Of a stretch of 57,871 bases of DNA, positions 25,908 through 35,596 are shown piece by piece; within the stretch, counting starts at the first letter, position 1; every line of letters begins with the position of its first letter. This DNA comes from Bacteroidota bacterium. GTDB taxonomy: Bacteria > Bacteroidota > Bacteroidia > Bacteroidales > GCA-2748055. The notes under the pieces are model-generated. The model was not told where the DNA came from, ran no database searches, and saw nothing but the letters and a program-made list of their open reading frames with translations. The stretch covers positions 1 through 57,871 of the forward strand of contig JAHEEC010000015.1 in NCBI GenBank assembly GCA_024640885.1. Reading direction: 5' to 3'. The translations under genes and the position numbers were made by a program.

Positions 25908-27134
25908 TCAATTCCCCGCCGGAAGCAGCAGGGAGCTGTCGCCATAGCTCAGGAACCGGAATTGGTGCTCCAGCGCGTAATCATATACCTTTTTCCAATC
26001 CTCTCCGATCAAAGCCGCGATTAAGAGCAGCAGGGTACTGCCCGGAAGATGGAAATTGGTGATCAGTCCGTTCACGCTCCTGAATTTATAACCGGGTACG
26101 ATCATCAACCTGGTGGAGAATTGAACATGGTCAAGTTCCTGAGCCCGGCAATATTTGATGAGTGCATCCAGGCTCTCTGACAGGCTTACTCCCTGGGGAA
26201 GTTGTTCGTTTTCCCACTGCCTGAGATCCAATTTTGAATGGACCATGTTCAAACCTTCCGTGAGCTTCACCCCAAGCCAGTAAAGTGATTCCAGGCTCCT
26301 TGTGGTGGTGGTCCCAACTGCAATCAAGCCTCCGGGGTGACCGGCCCATTGTTTCAGGAATTCGAGGGGCACAGATACCTGTTCCGCATGCATGGGATGG
26401 TCCCTTGCATCATCTTCCTTTACAGGCACAAAGGTTCCGGCTCCTACGTGAAGGGTGATCTCAGCGGTCCGGATCCCCTGTTCCCGGATCTGCCGGATCA
26501 CTTCCTCAGTAAAATGCAGCCCGGCGGTGGGGGCTGCCACAGATCCGGGATCACGTTTATAGATGGTCTGGTACCTCTCCCTGTCGATCTCCTCTGATTC
26601 CCTCTTAAGATAGGGTGGGATGGGGGTGCTGCCGGCTGTTTCTATAATCTCACCAAATGTGACCACCTCGCTGTTCCAGTGAAAGTGTATAGTCATATTT
26701 TCCCGGGATCTTTCCCCCACCACCGCTTCCAGTATGATCTCATGGCCATTGACCACCGATGAAAGCAAGAGGGGACCCGATTTCCACTTCCTCATATTGC
26801 CAACCAGGCACTTCCAGCTGCACGATCCGGTGGCCGTGAAGGCTTTCTGGTATTCCGCAGGATCATGGGGTTCAAGACAGAAAATCTCGATCCCTGCACC
26901 CGTCTCTTTCCTGAATTTCAACCTGGCCTGGATGACCCGGGTGTTATTGAAGACCAGCATGGCATTCTCCGGAATGATCCCTGTCAACCCGGAGAAACTG
27001 TGTTGACTGATGCGGCCCCGGTCATAAAACAGGAGCTTTGACTGATCCCTGTGGTCCAGAGGGTATTTTGCAATTCGTACATCTTCCAGGTTGTACCTGA
27101 ATTGATCGATATCTATTTTGTGGGGAACATCCAT
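25908..27134 (-). CDS. queA: tRNA preQ1(34) S-adenosylmethionine ribosyltransferase-isomerase
   Basis: The protein has 408 residues. QueA transfers the ribosyl part of SAM to preQ1-tRNA to form epoxyqueuosine. Motifs: AMLVFNNTRVIQARLKFRK near the N-terminus, GSVAAPTAGLHFTEE and TLHVGAGTFVPVKEDD in the centre, and LITNFHLPGSTLLLLIAALIG near the C-terminus. It is longer than the roughly 350-residue standard form, as in a known longer subgroup in Bacteroidota. The gene is divergent from rnpB, with about 55 bases between. Confidence 0.93.
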   Translation of the reverse strand: MDVPHKIDIDQFRYNLEDVRIAKYPLDHRDQSKLLFYDRGRISQHSFSGLTGIIPENAMLVFNNTRVIQARLKFRKETGAGIEIFCLEPHDPAEYQKAFTATGSCSWKCLVGNMRKWKSGPLLLSSVVNGHEIILEAVVGERSRENMTIHFHWNSEVVTFGEIIETAGSTPIPPYLKRESEEIDRERYQTIYKRDPGSVAAPTAGLHFTEEVIRQIREQGIRTAEITLHVGAGTFVPVKEDDARDHPMHAEQVSVPLEFLKQWAGHPGGLIAVGTTTTRSLESLYWLGVKLTEGLNMVHSKLDLRQWENEQLPQGVSLSESLDALIKYCRAQELDHVQFSTRLMIVPGYKFRSVNGLITNFHLPGSTLLLLIAALIGEDWKKVYDYALEHQFRFLSYGDSSLLLPAGN

Positions 27135-27163
27135 GGGTTAAATGAAGAGTCCGCAAAAATAGT

Positions 27164-27171
27164 TAATTTTG
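27164..27171 (+). promoter_or_regulatory. -7 box (TAATTTTG) before rnpB
   Basis: TAATTTTG fits TAnnTTTG and ends about 18 bases before the 5' strand of helix P1 of the RNase P RNA, a plausible distance for its promoter. Confidence 0.4.
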
Positions 27172-27187
27172 TAAAGATCTTTGAAAT

Positions 27188-27524
27188 TTTGCAGCAGTTG
27201 ATCCTATCGCTGCGGCTCCCCTGGGGCCGCAGAGGAAAGTCCGGGCAGCAAAGGGTGCCGTACTGTTGAAAAACAGATGCCTGTGAAGGCATGGGAGCAA
27301 AGAAGAAAATGACCGCCCTGTTTCAGGGTAAGGGTGAGAAGGTGGGGTAAGAGCCCACCAGTGTGACGGGTGATCGTCACAGCTGTTTGTCCTGCGGGCT
27401 GAAAGGCCATGTATACCGGTGTAAAAAAGGCTACCCGCTTCTGCCGGGGGGTAGGCCGCTTAGAAAAATGATGGGGATCCTGTTTACAGGATACAGAACC
27501 TGGCTTATACGACTGCTGCATTTT
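27188..27524 (+). ncRNA. rnpB: RNase P RNA (bacterial type A)
   Basis: This RNA is the catalytic subunit that trims tRNA 5' leaders. The universal P4 5' strand GAGGAAAGTCCGGGC is at 27231-27245, and its partner ACAGAACCTGGCTTAT lies near 27493-27508. The ends pair as helix P1: TGCAGCAGTTG (27190-27200) with CGACTGCTGCA (27510-27520). The length of about 335 nt fits bacterial type A. Eight T residues follow P1 at once, serving as terminator. The strand is fixed by the direction of the P4 strands. Exact 5' and 3' ends are estimates. Confidence 0.96.
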
Positions 27525-27528
27525 TTTT
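27510..27528 (+). terminator. P1 3' strand plus T8 run ending rnpB
   Basis: The 3' strand of helix P1 (27510-27520) is followed by T8 (27521-27528). The last two bases of the run belong to the stop codon (27527-27529) of the convergent LolA-like gene. Confidence 0.7.
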
Positions 27529-28243
27529 AATCCGCGACAGGCTTCTCAAAGAGGTTGGATTCGATCTGTTTGTTGAACTCAACCTTCTCAATCTGGATGG
27601 TGGTGACCACCTCTCCGTTCATTTTTGTGACCACGCGTTGGGCCATGGGTATTCCTTTGACGTTTTTGTAGTCCTGGAGGACAACCTCGATCTCTGTTTC
27701 GGCCCCTCCCATAACCTGTTTGGATCTGATGGAGGTGATCAGGTGACTCGATCTGCTGATGAAAAAATCCAGTTTATCGCCATCGCTGGTGTTCATCCGC
27801 AGGTGGTCTGCGGATCCATCTTCTGACTGCCCTATCAATTCCAGCTTATTTCCTTTTTCAATGTAATTCCAGAGGGGATTCTCAAACTCTGTCTGACTCA
27901 GGATGGATTCCAGTTCCTCTCCTTTCATCTCCTTTGGTTGGGGAATCCCCATGGCTGGCGCATACATCCATCCATTCTGACCATTGTAGGTCTGGATCAC
28001 TTTGGAACCATTGAAATCGCCCTGGATCCGTATTTTATTGGGTCGCTGCTGGTACATGGTGAAGGTGGATTCAAATCCAGCCATGGAATATACATTCTTT
28101 CCGGTGGTGATAATGGTCTCCACTTTTTGCATTTTCTCCTGGGCGGCGGCTTCATAGTGGGCTTCCAGGATCACATCCAGATCCTGTGCCCTGGAGGAGA
28201 GCGATAATATGGAAATTATTGCTGGTAATAAGATTGAGCGCAT
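27527..28243 (-). CDS. LolA-like outer-membrane lipoprotein-sorting protein
   Basis: The protein has 238 residues with a signal peptide (MRSILLPAIISILSLSSRAQ). The mature part shows the pattern of LolA/LolB-like beta-rich proteins: TYNGQNGWMYAPAMG, a strand-rich middle, and DFFISRSSHLITSIRSKQVMGG, followed by VVLQDYKNVKGIPMAQRVVTKMNG. Such proteins bind lipid or lipoprotein acyl chains in the periplasm; here this is inferred from the pattern only. It ends convergent with rnpB. kdsA starts 30 bases downstream of nothing obvious; the two share direction but not overlap, kdsA and rarA being upstream in transcription. Confidence 0.75.
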   Translation of the reverse strand: MRSILLPAIISILSLSSRAQDLDVILEAHYEAAAQEKMQKVETIITTGKNVYSMAGFESTFTMYQQRPNKIRIQGDFNGSKVIQTYNGQNGWMYAPAMGIPQPKEMKGEELESILSQTEFENPLWNYIEKGNKLELIGQSEDGSADHLRMNTSDGDKLDFFISRSSHLITSIRSKQVMGGAETEIEVVLQDYKNVKGIPMAQRVVTKMNGEVVTTIQIEKVEFNKQIESNLFEKPVAD

Positions 28244-28273
28244 GTGACAGGTGTTATGATGGTTTTTTCAAAG

Positions 28274-29116
28274 TTACATTTTAATTACAACTTCCCTGAT
28301 GCTGATCAGCTTTGTCAGGAGGCCTTCCAGGAGATCGAGCCTGAGCATATTGGCCCCATCCGATAAGGCGCTGGCAGGATCAGGGTGTGTCTCCAGGAAG
28401 ATGCCATCGGCCCCTGCAGCAATTCCGGCGCGGGCCATAGTCTCAATGAGTTCCGGGTTTCCACCCGTGATACCGCTCTCCTGGTTGGGCCGCTGCAGGG
28501 AATGGGTCACATCCAGCACCACAGGGTATCCGGTCCGTTTCATCTCAGGAATCCCGCGAAAGTCCACCACCAGGTCCTGGTACCCAAAGGTTGTGCCGCG
28601 TTCAGTAATGATCACTTTTGTGTTCCCGGTTCCCTCCACCTTCTCCACGGCAAATCTCATGGCGCCCGGAGAGAGGAACTGGCCCTTCTTGATGGAGACA
28701 CTCTTACCCGTTTCCCCGCATGCTATCAGGAGATCAGTCTGCCTGCAGAGGAATGCCGGAACCTGAATTACATCTACGAATTTAGATGCAATCCTGGCCT
28801 CTTCGGGAGAATGGACATCGGTGATCACAGGTACGGAGAATCTTGCGCCGATCTCCCCGAGGATCTCCAGTGCGGCTTCATCACCAATCCCCGTAAAAGA
28901 ATCGATGCGGGAGCGGTTTGCCTTCCTGTAGGAGGCTTTAAAGACAAAAGGCACGCTGTATTTCTCACTCAGGTGGTTTAACTGTTCTGCCACATGCATG
29001 GCAAGCTCCCTGCTTTCAACCACGCATGGACCCGCGATCAGAAGGAAACCGTCTCCATCTGCATGTTTAAGGGAAGGGATCACCGAACCCAGCCCCCTGT
29101 TATTTTTCTTTTCCAT
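28274..29116 (-). CDS. kdsA: 3-deoxy-8-phosphooctulonate synthase (KDO8P synthase)
   Basis: The protein has 280 residues. KdsA condenses PEP with arabinose 5-phosphate to form KDO 8-phosphate, for the LPS inner core. Seen: AGPCVVES with the metal-type Cys near residue 31, FKASYRKANRSR, DVHSPEEA, IQVPAFLCRQTDLL, KKGQFLSP and the C-terminal GADGIFLETHPDP. Presence of this gene supports an LPS-bearing Gram-negative envelope. Its 5' end overlaps the end of rarA by 17 nt, so it is probably co-transcribed from rarA. Confidence 0.95.
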   Translation of the reverse strand: MEKKNNRGLGSVIPSLKHADGDGFLLIAGPCVVESRELAMHVAEQLNHLSEKYSVPFVFKASYRKANRSRIDSFTGIGDEAALEILGEIGARFSVPVITDVHSPEEARIASKFVDVIQVPAFLCRQTDLLIACGETGKSVSIKKGQFLSPGAMRFAVEKVEGTGNTKVIITERGTTFGYQDLVVDFRGIPEMKRTGYPVVLDVTHSLQRPNQESGITGGNPELIETMARAGIAAGADGIFLETHPDPASALSDGANMLRLDLLEGLLTKLISIREVVIKM

Positions 29117-30428
29117 AACTTTTCATCTTGTTCCAGAGGAGGTCGAGCCGTTTGCGCATCTCTTCTTCCCTGGGATTCGCTCCAGGCCAATAAAAACGGG
29201 CATCCCTGACCTCCTCAGGCAGGTATTGCTCCAGTACGAAATGTTCCTCAAAACTGTGGGCATACTGGTACTTCTCTCCATACCCAAGCTCCTTCATAAG
29301 GGAAGTCGGGGCATTTCTCAGGTGAAGCGGCACCGGCAGGTTACCGGTTTTACGGACCGTATCAATGGCATCATTTATGGCCGCGTAGGCTGAATTGCTC
29401 TTGGGAGAGGAAGCAAGGTAGATGGCCGTCTCTGAAAGGATGATGCGCGCCTCCGGCATGCCAATCATATGCACGGCCTGAAAACAGTTCGTGGCCATGA
29501 GCAGTGCGTTTGGATTGGCAAGACCAATGTCCTCGGAAGCCAGGATCACCAGCCTCCGGGCGATAAATTTGATATCCTCTCCACCCTCCAGCATCCTGGC
29601 CAGCCAGTAGACTGCTGCATCAGGATCACTTCCGCGGATGCATTTGATAAACGCTGAAATGATGTCGTAATGCATCTCACCGTTTTTATCATAGAGTGCC
29701 ATGTTCTCCTGCAACCGCTCCTTTACCATATCGTTGGTGATGGCTATCTCGCGGTCCGGGGCACCCTCAGGGTCCGAATACTCCGCTTTCACTACCACCT
29801 CCAGCGTATTTAAAAGCTTTCGTGCATCACCCCCTGAGTATTGCAACATGGCCTCATTTTCTACGATTTTAATATTCAGTTTCTTGAGGTAGAGATCTTT
29901 TACCAGCGCCCTGGACAGGAGCTCCACCAGGTTCTCCCTGGTGAGGGCATTCAGGATATAGACCTGGCACCTGGACAGCAGGGGGGAGATCACTTCGAAG
30001 GATGGGTTTTCCGTGGTTGCACCGATAAGGATTACAATCCCCTGCTCGACAGCACCCAGCAGCGAATCCTGCTGGGACTTGCTGAAGCGATGGATCTCAT
30101 CGATAAACAGTACAGGGTTGGGTTTATTGAAAAACTGTGTTTTTTTAGCTTTCTCAATGGTCTCCCTGACATCTTTTACCCCTGACTGTACGGCACTCAG
30201 GCTATAAAAGGGGCGGTCCAGCTGGCGGGAAATGATGGTGGCCAGGGTGGTTTTGCCCACCCCGGGAGGACCCCACAAAATAAATGAGGAAAGGGAACCT
30301 GATTGCACCATTTTGCGTATAACCGCATCGGGTCCCACCAGGTGCTCCTGGCCAATGAAATCATCCAGTGTTCCCGGACGCATGCGGTCCGCCAGGGGTT
30401 GGTTGGGAAACTGAACAGCTGTGGCCAT
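29100..30428 (-). CDS. rarA: Replication-associated recombination protein A (RarA/MgsA AAA+ ATPase)
   Basis: The protein has 442 residues. RarA acts at stalled replication forks and interacts with SSB. Walker A is GPPGVGKT (53-60), Walker B with the adjacent motif is FIDEIHRFSKSQQD (108-121), sensor 1 is LIGATTENPSFEV, and the C-terminal tetramerisation part contains LPVPLHLRNAPTSLMKELGYG. It is the first gene of the rarA-kdsA pair. The start codon is 53 bases from the divergent DUF6588 gene. Confidence 0.95.
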   Translation of the reverse strand: MATAVQFPNQPLADRMRPGTLDDFIGQEHLVGPDAVIRKMVQSGSLSSFILWGPPGVGKTTLATIISRQLDRPFYSLSAVQSGVKDVRETIEKAKKTQFFNKPNPVLFIDEIHRFSKSQQDSLLGAVEQGIVILIGATTENPSFEVISPLLSRCQVYILNALTRENLVELLSRALVKDLYLKKLNIKIVENEAMLQYSGGDARKLLNTLEVVVKAEYSDPEGAPDREIAITNDMVKERLQENMALYDKNGEMHYDIISAFIKCIRGSDPDAAVYWLARMLEGGEDIKFIARRLVILASEDIGLANPNALLMATNCFQAVHMIGMPEARIILSETAIYLASSPKSNSAYAAINDAIDTVRKTGNLPVPLHLRNAPTSLMKELGYGEKYQYAHSFEEHFVLEQYLPEEVRDARFYWPGANPREEEMRKRLDLLWNKMKSYGKEK

Positions 30429-30450
30429 GAAGGCAAATTTAGGTTTTTTT

Positions 30451-30458
30451 TATTTTTG
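30451..30458 (+). promoter_or_regulatory. -7 box (TATTTTTG) before the DUF6588 gene
   Basis: TATTTTTG matches TAnnTTTG, 23 bases before the ATG at 30482, preceded by a T-rich run. No -33 TTTG at standard spacing. Confidence 0.35.
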
Positions 30459-30481
30459 ACAGGGTACTAAAGCAATTACAT

Positions 30482-31576
30482 ATGAACCGCATCTTAAAAT
30501 GGACTGCCTGGATGGTCGGAATCCTCCTGGGTCAGCTGGTCCCGCTTTCAGCTCAGAATCTCTCCATGGACCTTGTGTACGGGGGCATCAGTGATGCAGA
30601 GGCCATTTTGAGGGAGTATCTCAAACCCTATGCAAATGTGCTTGGGTCCGACCTGAATGCGGGATGGTACAATACAGCGAGACCCCATAAACTTGGTGGA
30701 TTGGATATCACCGCCACCGTGAGCTGGGCCACCGCACCGGCGACGGCACTTACCTATGACCTGAATGACCTGGTACTGAACGGGAAGTTTAACACCGGTC
30801 TGACCAGCATGGCACCTACCGTGGCAGGCACCCAGGATGAAAGGCCGGAACTGGTCTATTCTGAAACGGTCACCCTGGGCCCGGGCAATGAACAGGAGGT
30901 GGAATATGCCCGCTTCACCGTACCCAACGGCAGCGGGGTGGACTTCTTCCCGCTTCCCATGGCTCAGCTCACCGTAGGGCTTCCGTTTGGAACGGATGTC
31001 TCTGCAAGGTTTGTCCCCATGGTGGGATACCGCGATTATGGGGAGATCGGTCTGTGGGGAATCGGAGGAAAACACTCCATTTCACAATGGCTCCCGGTTC
31101 TTAAAAACCTTGAGTTCCTTGATATCAGCCTCCAGGGCGGGTACACCAGGGTCACCACCTCGGCCCATGTAGTGGTGGAACCCCTTCCTGTGGAAGTGGA
31201 ACCAGGCACGCCGAATAACTGGAATGACCAGTATGCAATACAGCAGGTGGAAGGGTGGACCATGAACCTGGTCACCTCCCAAACCCTGCCGGTGATCACA
31301 TTTTACCAGGGCATCGGATATGCCAGCTCACTGGTGGAGGTCATGCTGGAGGGCCATTTCCCGGTCCACTCGGTGATCCTCGAGGAGGGGGCTAACCTGG
31401 GTAAAACCACCTACGAGGTGGTGAAGAATCCTCTCAGCATGAAATATGAGAACTTCGATAACCTGAGGTTGAACATAGGTGCACGGATAAAACTGGGGGT
31501 CTTTACCATTCACTATGATTTCACACATACCCTCTATGCCACCCACTCGGTGGGCATGGGAATCAGTTTCCGTTAG
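30482..31576 (+). CDS. DUF6588-type outer-membrane beta-barrel protein
   Basis: The protein has 364 residues. A signal peptide (about 1-24, ending LSAQ) precedes a beta-strand-rich sequence with the features VLGSDLNAGWYNTARPHKLGGLDITATVS near the N-terminus and FFPLPMAQLTVGLPFGTDVSARFVP in the middle. It ends in an aromatic/basic residue (GISFR), as outer-membrane barrels often do. Function unknown; the family is common in Bacteroidota. It stands alone between divergent rarA and the convergent transporter gene. Confidence 0.75.
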   Translation: MNRILKWTAWMVGILLGQLVPLSAQNLSMDLVYGGISDAEAILREYLKPYANVLGSDLNAGWYNTARPHKLGGLDITATVSWATAPATALTYDLNDLVLNGKFNTGLTSMAPTVAGTQDERPELVYSETVTLGPGNEQEVEYARFTVPNGSGVDFFPLPMAQLTVGLPFGTDVSARFVPMVGYRDYGEIGLWGIGGKHSISQWLPVLKNLEFLDISLQGGYTRVTTSAHVVVEPLPVEVEPGTPNNWNDQYAIQQVEGWTMNLVTSQTLPVITFYQGIGYASSLVEVMLEGHFPVHSVILEEGANLGKTTYEVVKNPLSMKYENFDNLRLNIGARIKLGVFTIHYDFTHTLYATHSVGMGISFR

Positions 31577-31578
31577 TG

Positions 31579-31597
31579 ATCGCAAAATTCCTGCGAT
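31579..31597. terminator. Short hairpin between convergent genes
   Basis: ATCGCA (31579-31584) pairs with TGCGAT (31592-31597) around a 7-base loop, directly after the DUF6588 stop and before the end of the convergent transporter gene. There is no strong T-run, so termination is only suggested. Confidence 0.3.
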
Positions 31598-31603
31598 TGT
31601 CTC

Positions 31604-33205
31604 TTAGAAACCGTTCAGGTTCATGGTGACCGTGGGGATCAGCAGGAGCCAGCCCAGCAGGATCAGGATGATCATTATCGGGAATACCCACCTGATCCAC
31701 TTGTCATAAGGTATTTTAGCCACCCCAAGGACACCGATCAGAACCGGTGAGGTTGGTGTAATGAGGTTCGTGAAGCCGTCTCCCAGCTGGAAAGCCATTA
31801 CCGTGGCCTGACGCGAAACCCCGATCAGATCAGAGAATTGTGACATAATGGGCATGGTAAGCGCAGCTTTTGCCGATCCGCTTGGAATGACAATATTGAT
31901 CATGGTCTGGATCAGGTACATCATGCTAACGGATCCGAATTTCCCGAATTCCTGCATGGAGAGCGCAACTTGGTAAAGCAGGGAATCAATCACCTTTCCG
32001 TCCTCCAGGATCACCAGGATTCCGCCAGCCAGTCCAACAACCACTGCAGCTGACAAAATATCCCGCATCCCTTCGATAAACAGCCTGGTGATCTGGTTTG
32101 CACTCCGGTTCATGGCAATGCCGGCAGATATCCCCATCACAAAGAAAAGGGTGGCGATCTCTTTTACGAACCATCCATATCCCATTACCCCTATGATTAA
32201 GTAAATGATCGTAAATAAAAGAAGGTTGAGAATATAGTAGTGCACCGACCTTCGAAGCATGATTAAGCTGGAGATCGAAAAAAGTCCGGTGATCAATGGG
32301 AGGAACCAGAAGGTATAAGCTTTATTTCCGATGTGCAGGGTGGAAGTGGGTTCAAGGATTGCAAACACTGCCATGCCCGCTGCCAGGACCACAAAGGAGA
32401 TCCAGGCCGAAAGTGGGGATTTGGATTGAAGATCGCCCTGGTCACTCATCTCCCGCTCTCTCCAGTAATGGTCGCTCTCATACACCGGGGAAGATGCCGG
32501 TTTCTTCCTGACCCTGCCTGCATACCTGAGCACCCATGCGATACCCGCCAGGTTGATCACCGCCCAAACGAAAAGCCTGTATTCAATCCCTGAGAACAGG
32601 GGAATATTGGAGAGGCCCTGTGCGATCCCGATGGTGAAAGGATTGAGGAGGGCCCCCGCAAATCCAAGCCCTGCACCCACAAAGCACAGGCTGATCCCCA
32701 CAATGGAATCATAACCCATGGAAATGGCCAGGGGCACAAAGATGATGATAAATGCAATGGTCTCCTCGCTCATACCGAAGGTCGCCCCGAACACGCTGAA
32801 TACCAGCATGATTAAAGCGATGATCATATTTTCAACCCCCAGCCACCTGAAAAACCTGAATTTCTCCAGCAACCTCACCCTGATCAGGAATGAGCGGATC
32901 CCCACATCGATGGCCTTGCTGTCATTCATGATCCAGAAAGCACCGCCGATGATCAGGATGAAGACTATGATGTCAGCCTTCCCGGCAAAACCGTCAAAAA
33001 GGGCACTGAATACCTGCCAGGTCTGGGGGGATTTGTCCGCCGCATGAAAAGAACCTTCCACAATGACCTCCCTGGGGGTCCCGTTCACATCTATTGTTTC
33101 CCTGCTAAACTCCCCTCCGGGAAGGATCCATGTAAGCGCCGCTGCGAAAATGATAAAGGAAAAGACGATCACATAGGTATGGGGAATAGCAGGCCGCTTT
33201 TTCAT
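31604..33205 (-). CDS. YfcC/DcuC-type membrane transporter
   Basis: The protein has about 533 residues and roughly 12-13 hydrophobic helices. It belongs to the family of putative basic amino acid or C4-dicarboxylate carriers (YfcC-like). The N-terminal MKKRPAIPHTYVIVF and the PGGEFSRE turn are typical, as are VFGATFGMSEETIAF and the C-terminal GDGFTNLITPTSPVLIGVLG. The Met at 33205 was chosen because the helix begins just after it; the longer reading from 33250 adds 15 residues. The substrate cannot be told from sequence. Confidence 0.85.
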   Translation of the reverse strand: MKKRPAIPHTYVIVFSFIIFAAALTWILPGGEFSRETIDVNGTPREVIVEGSFHAADKSPQTWQVFSALFDGFAGKADIIVFILIIGGAFWIMNDSKAIDVGIRSFLIRVRLLEKFRFFRWLGVENMIIALIMLVFSVFGATFGMSEETIAFIIIFVPLAISMGYDSIVGISLCFVGAGLGFAGALLNPFTIGIAQGLSNIPLFSGIEYRLFVWAVINLAGIAWVLRYAGRVRKKPASSPVYESDHYWREREMSDQGDLQSKSPLSAWISFVVLAAGMAVFAILEPTSTLHIGNKAYTFWFLPLITGLFSISSLIMLRRSVHYYILNLLLFTIIYLIIGVMGYGWFVKEIATLFFVMGISAGIAMNRSANQITRLFIEGMRDILSAAVVVGLAGGILVILEDGKVIDSLLYQVALSMQEFGKFGSVSMMYLIQTMINIVIPSGSAKAALTMPIMSQFSDLIGVSRQATVMAFQLGDGFTNLITPTSPVLIGVLGVAKIPYDKWIRWVFPIMIILILLGWLLLIPTVTMNLNGF

Positions 33206-33295
33206 CTGAAGTGGTAGTTTAATTTCTACAAATATGACTGAAAATTTCAAACGGTCTAAAAATTCTTATTTTTAGGGCATAAATATGGCCGCCCT

Positions 33296-35572
33296 ATGCC
33301 TAAATCCTCAACACTGACCATTCTCCTTCTTGCCCTTCTCAACCTTCCGGCACCTGGCCAGGATATGTTCCGGATCGACAGCCTGGTGACAGTGCTTGGA
33401 GAGAAGTCCCAGGACAGTGCCCGTTCCCGGATCATGTTCGATATCGCAAAGGAGTTAGGCCACGGGGATACCCTGCTTGCCCTGGATTATCTTGAAAGGG
33501 CCCGGGCCATCGCAGAACAGCAGGATGATACGCGGGGTTTGGGCCGCTATTATAAGATCCTCGGGATCATGCATTACTCCAGCGGGAAATTCAGGATCGC
33601 ACTGCTGAACTTTGACAGGGCCCTGGCCTATTTCTCAGAGTCCGACGACGATATTAATACCTATGAAACCATTAAATGGAAAGGCAATGCCCACCTTCGC
33701 CTTGCCGAATATGTTCAGGCCATGAACCACTATGAAAGCGCACTGGATTTCTACAGGAGAAACGGCATGAGGGTCGGGGCCAGCCGCTGTCTGAACAACA
33801 TAGGGATTATCCATAAAAACAAGGGCGATTACCTTGCGGCTCTTTCATCCTATGAGGAATCAATCAGCTACCTGTCCCCGGAGATCCACGACAGGGATAT
33901 TTCACAGGGTTACATAAATATAGGCAACATCTTTGTAATCCTGGGAAGTTATGAACTTGCCCTGGATTATTTTGAGAAAGCCCTTGATATAGCCGAGAGG
34001 CTCAATGATCCGGAAAATTTGGCCATCTGTCTCTCCAACGTAGGAGTGATCCAGAATAAATCCAAGAACTATTCCGAGGCGCTGGCACTTTATGAGCGGT
34101 CCCTGGAGGTTAGCGAATCGATCAAGGACAAGATCCAGTATTCCAATTGTCTGATCAACATCGGGACCAATTATGCAGACATGGGCCAGCCTGATCTTGG
34201 GCTAAAATATGTCCGAAGGGGCCTGGAGCTGAAAATTGAACTCGAGGAGGAGCGCGCCATTTCCAATTGCTATATCCACCTGGCAGAGATCTACCTGGTG
34301 ATGAAGAATTATGACAGGGCCCTGGAGCTTTACGGGATCGCAGTCCCGGAGAAATTGCGGTTGGATGACCCCGAAGCACTGGCGAGTTGCTACCTGGGCA
34401 TGGGATCCGCATACCTGGGAAAGCAGCAGTATACTGATGCACTCCGCATGAATGACCGGGCCATGGAAATTGCAACGGAAATCAACGTCATTGAACACCT
34501 TGTAAGGGGATACGATAGCAGGATGCAAATTGCCCTTGCCATGGGCGACTACCGGGCAGCACTGGAAAACAGCCTGCTTCATCATGATTATGAAGACAGC
34601 CTTATGAACCTGGCCACTTCGAAAGCTGTGATCGAGATGCAATTCAGGTACAACTCCAGCCTGCTGAGCCAGCAGAACGAGAACCTGCTTGTACAATCAG
34701 AACTGAACCAGGCTTTGATGAGGAAAAGAAACGTAATCCTCTACAGCATCATGGGAATTGCCCTTTTGCTTGCCACCGGATTGGTGCTCGTCGGCTATTT
34801 TCTTCGCAGGCTCAGGCATTCCTCCATGAAACTGGAGGAACAGAACGTGGTGATCACAAGGCAGAATCTTAAACTGGACAACCTCAACAAGACCAAAGAC
34901 CGGATGATGTCCATCATCGCCCATGATCTCCGGGGAACGCTGGGTAACCAGCTGACGGCGATTGAAGTCCTTCACAGAATTGAAGGGAATGAAAATGCGG
35001 ATATGGACAGGAAGAAGTTGCTTGGGAACCTGAAGAATTCGGCATCCTACTCCCTGGAGTTGCTTGAGAACCTGCTTCACTGGTCAAGGCTTTCGGAGAA
35101 TGAATCTTTTTATCACCCGGAGGAGGTTACCATCGACTCGCTGATCGCGAATTGCCTCTCCCTTTTTGATGAGACGGCTGCGAACAAAAGGATCTCCTTT
35201 CACTCCGACCTCAAGGGCCCCCTTGTTTGCCGGGTCGACCAGATCATGATGGAGACCATTATCAGGAACCTGGTCTCCAATGCCATCAAATTTTCCAATC
35301 CCGGTGGCACCATTTCCATCAGCGGCGAAGTGATCAATAATTCCTTAACCCTGAGGATCACCGACCAGGGGATTGGAATGACCGAGGAACAGATCCACAG
35401 GATCATCCACAACGGTGGTTTTACGCGCAGGGGAACAGCAAACGAAAAGGGCGCGGGAATCGGAATGACCCTGGTACAGAAATTCACAGCCATCCACCAC
35501 GGAAAAATATCGATTTCCAGTAAACCCGAAGAGGGATCAAGCATCGAGGTGATAATTCCCTGTAGAAATTGA
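33296..35572 (+). CDS. TPR-containing sensor histidine kinase
   Basis: The protein has 758 residues. A signal peptide (about 1-22) and a periplasmic TPR solenoid (about 60-430) are followed by a transmembrane helix (about 479-503), a short coiled coil, and a kinase core. His543 in SIIAHDLRG is the phosphorylation site; the N box is RNLVSNAIKFSNPGG, G1 is DQGIGMTEEQ and G2 is GAGIGMTLVQKF. No receiver or output domain is fused and no regulator is adjacent, so its partner is unknown. It is divergent from the transporter gene, with 90 bases between starts. Confidence 0.92.
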   Translation: MPKSSTLTILLLALLNLPAPGQDMFRIDSLVTVLGEKSQDSARSRIMFDIAKELGHGDTLLALDYLERARAIAEQQDDTRGLGRYYKILGIMHYSSGKFRIALLNFDRALAYFSESDDDINTYETIKWKGNAHLRLAEYVQAMNHYESALDFYRRNGMRVGASRCLNNIGIIHKNKGDYLAALSSYEESISYLSPEIHDRDISQGYINIGNIFVILGSYELALDYFEKALDIAERLNDPENLAICLSNVGVIQNKSKNYSEALALYERSLEVSESIKDKIQYSNCLINIGTNYADMGQPDLGLKYVRRGLELKIELEEERAISNCYIHLAEIYLVMKNYDRALELYGIAVPEKLRLDDPEALASCYLGMGSAYLGKQQYTDALRMNDRAMEIATEINVIEHLVRGYDSRMQIALAMGDYRAALENSLLHHDYEDSLMNLATSKAVIEMQFRYNSSLLSQQNENLLVQSELNQALMRKRNVILYSIMGIALLLATGLVLVGYFLRRLRHSSMKLEEQNVVITRQNLKLDNLNKTKDRMMSIIAHDLRGTLGNQLTAIEVLHRIEGNENADMDRKKLLGNLKNSASYSLELLENLLHWSRLSENESFYHPEEVTIDSLIANCLSLFDETAANKRISFHSDLKGPLVCRVDQIMMETIIRNLVSNAIKFSNPGGTISISGEVINNSLTLRITDQGIGMTEEQIHRIIHNGGFTRRGTANEKGAGIGMTLVQKFTAIHHGKISISSKPEEGSSIEVIIPCRN

Positions 35573-35596
35573 TTATTTTTACCATGTGTTTAAGGC

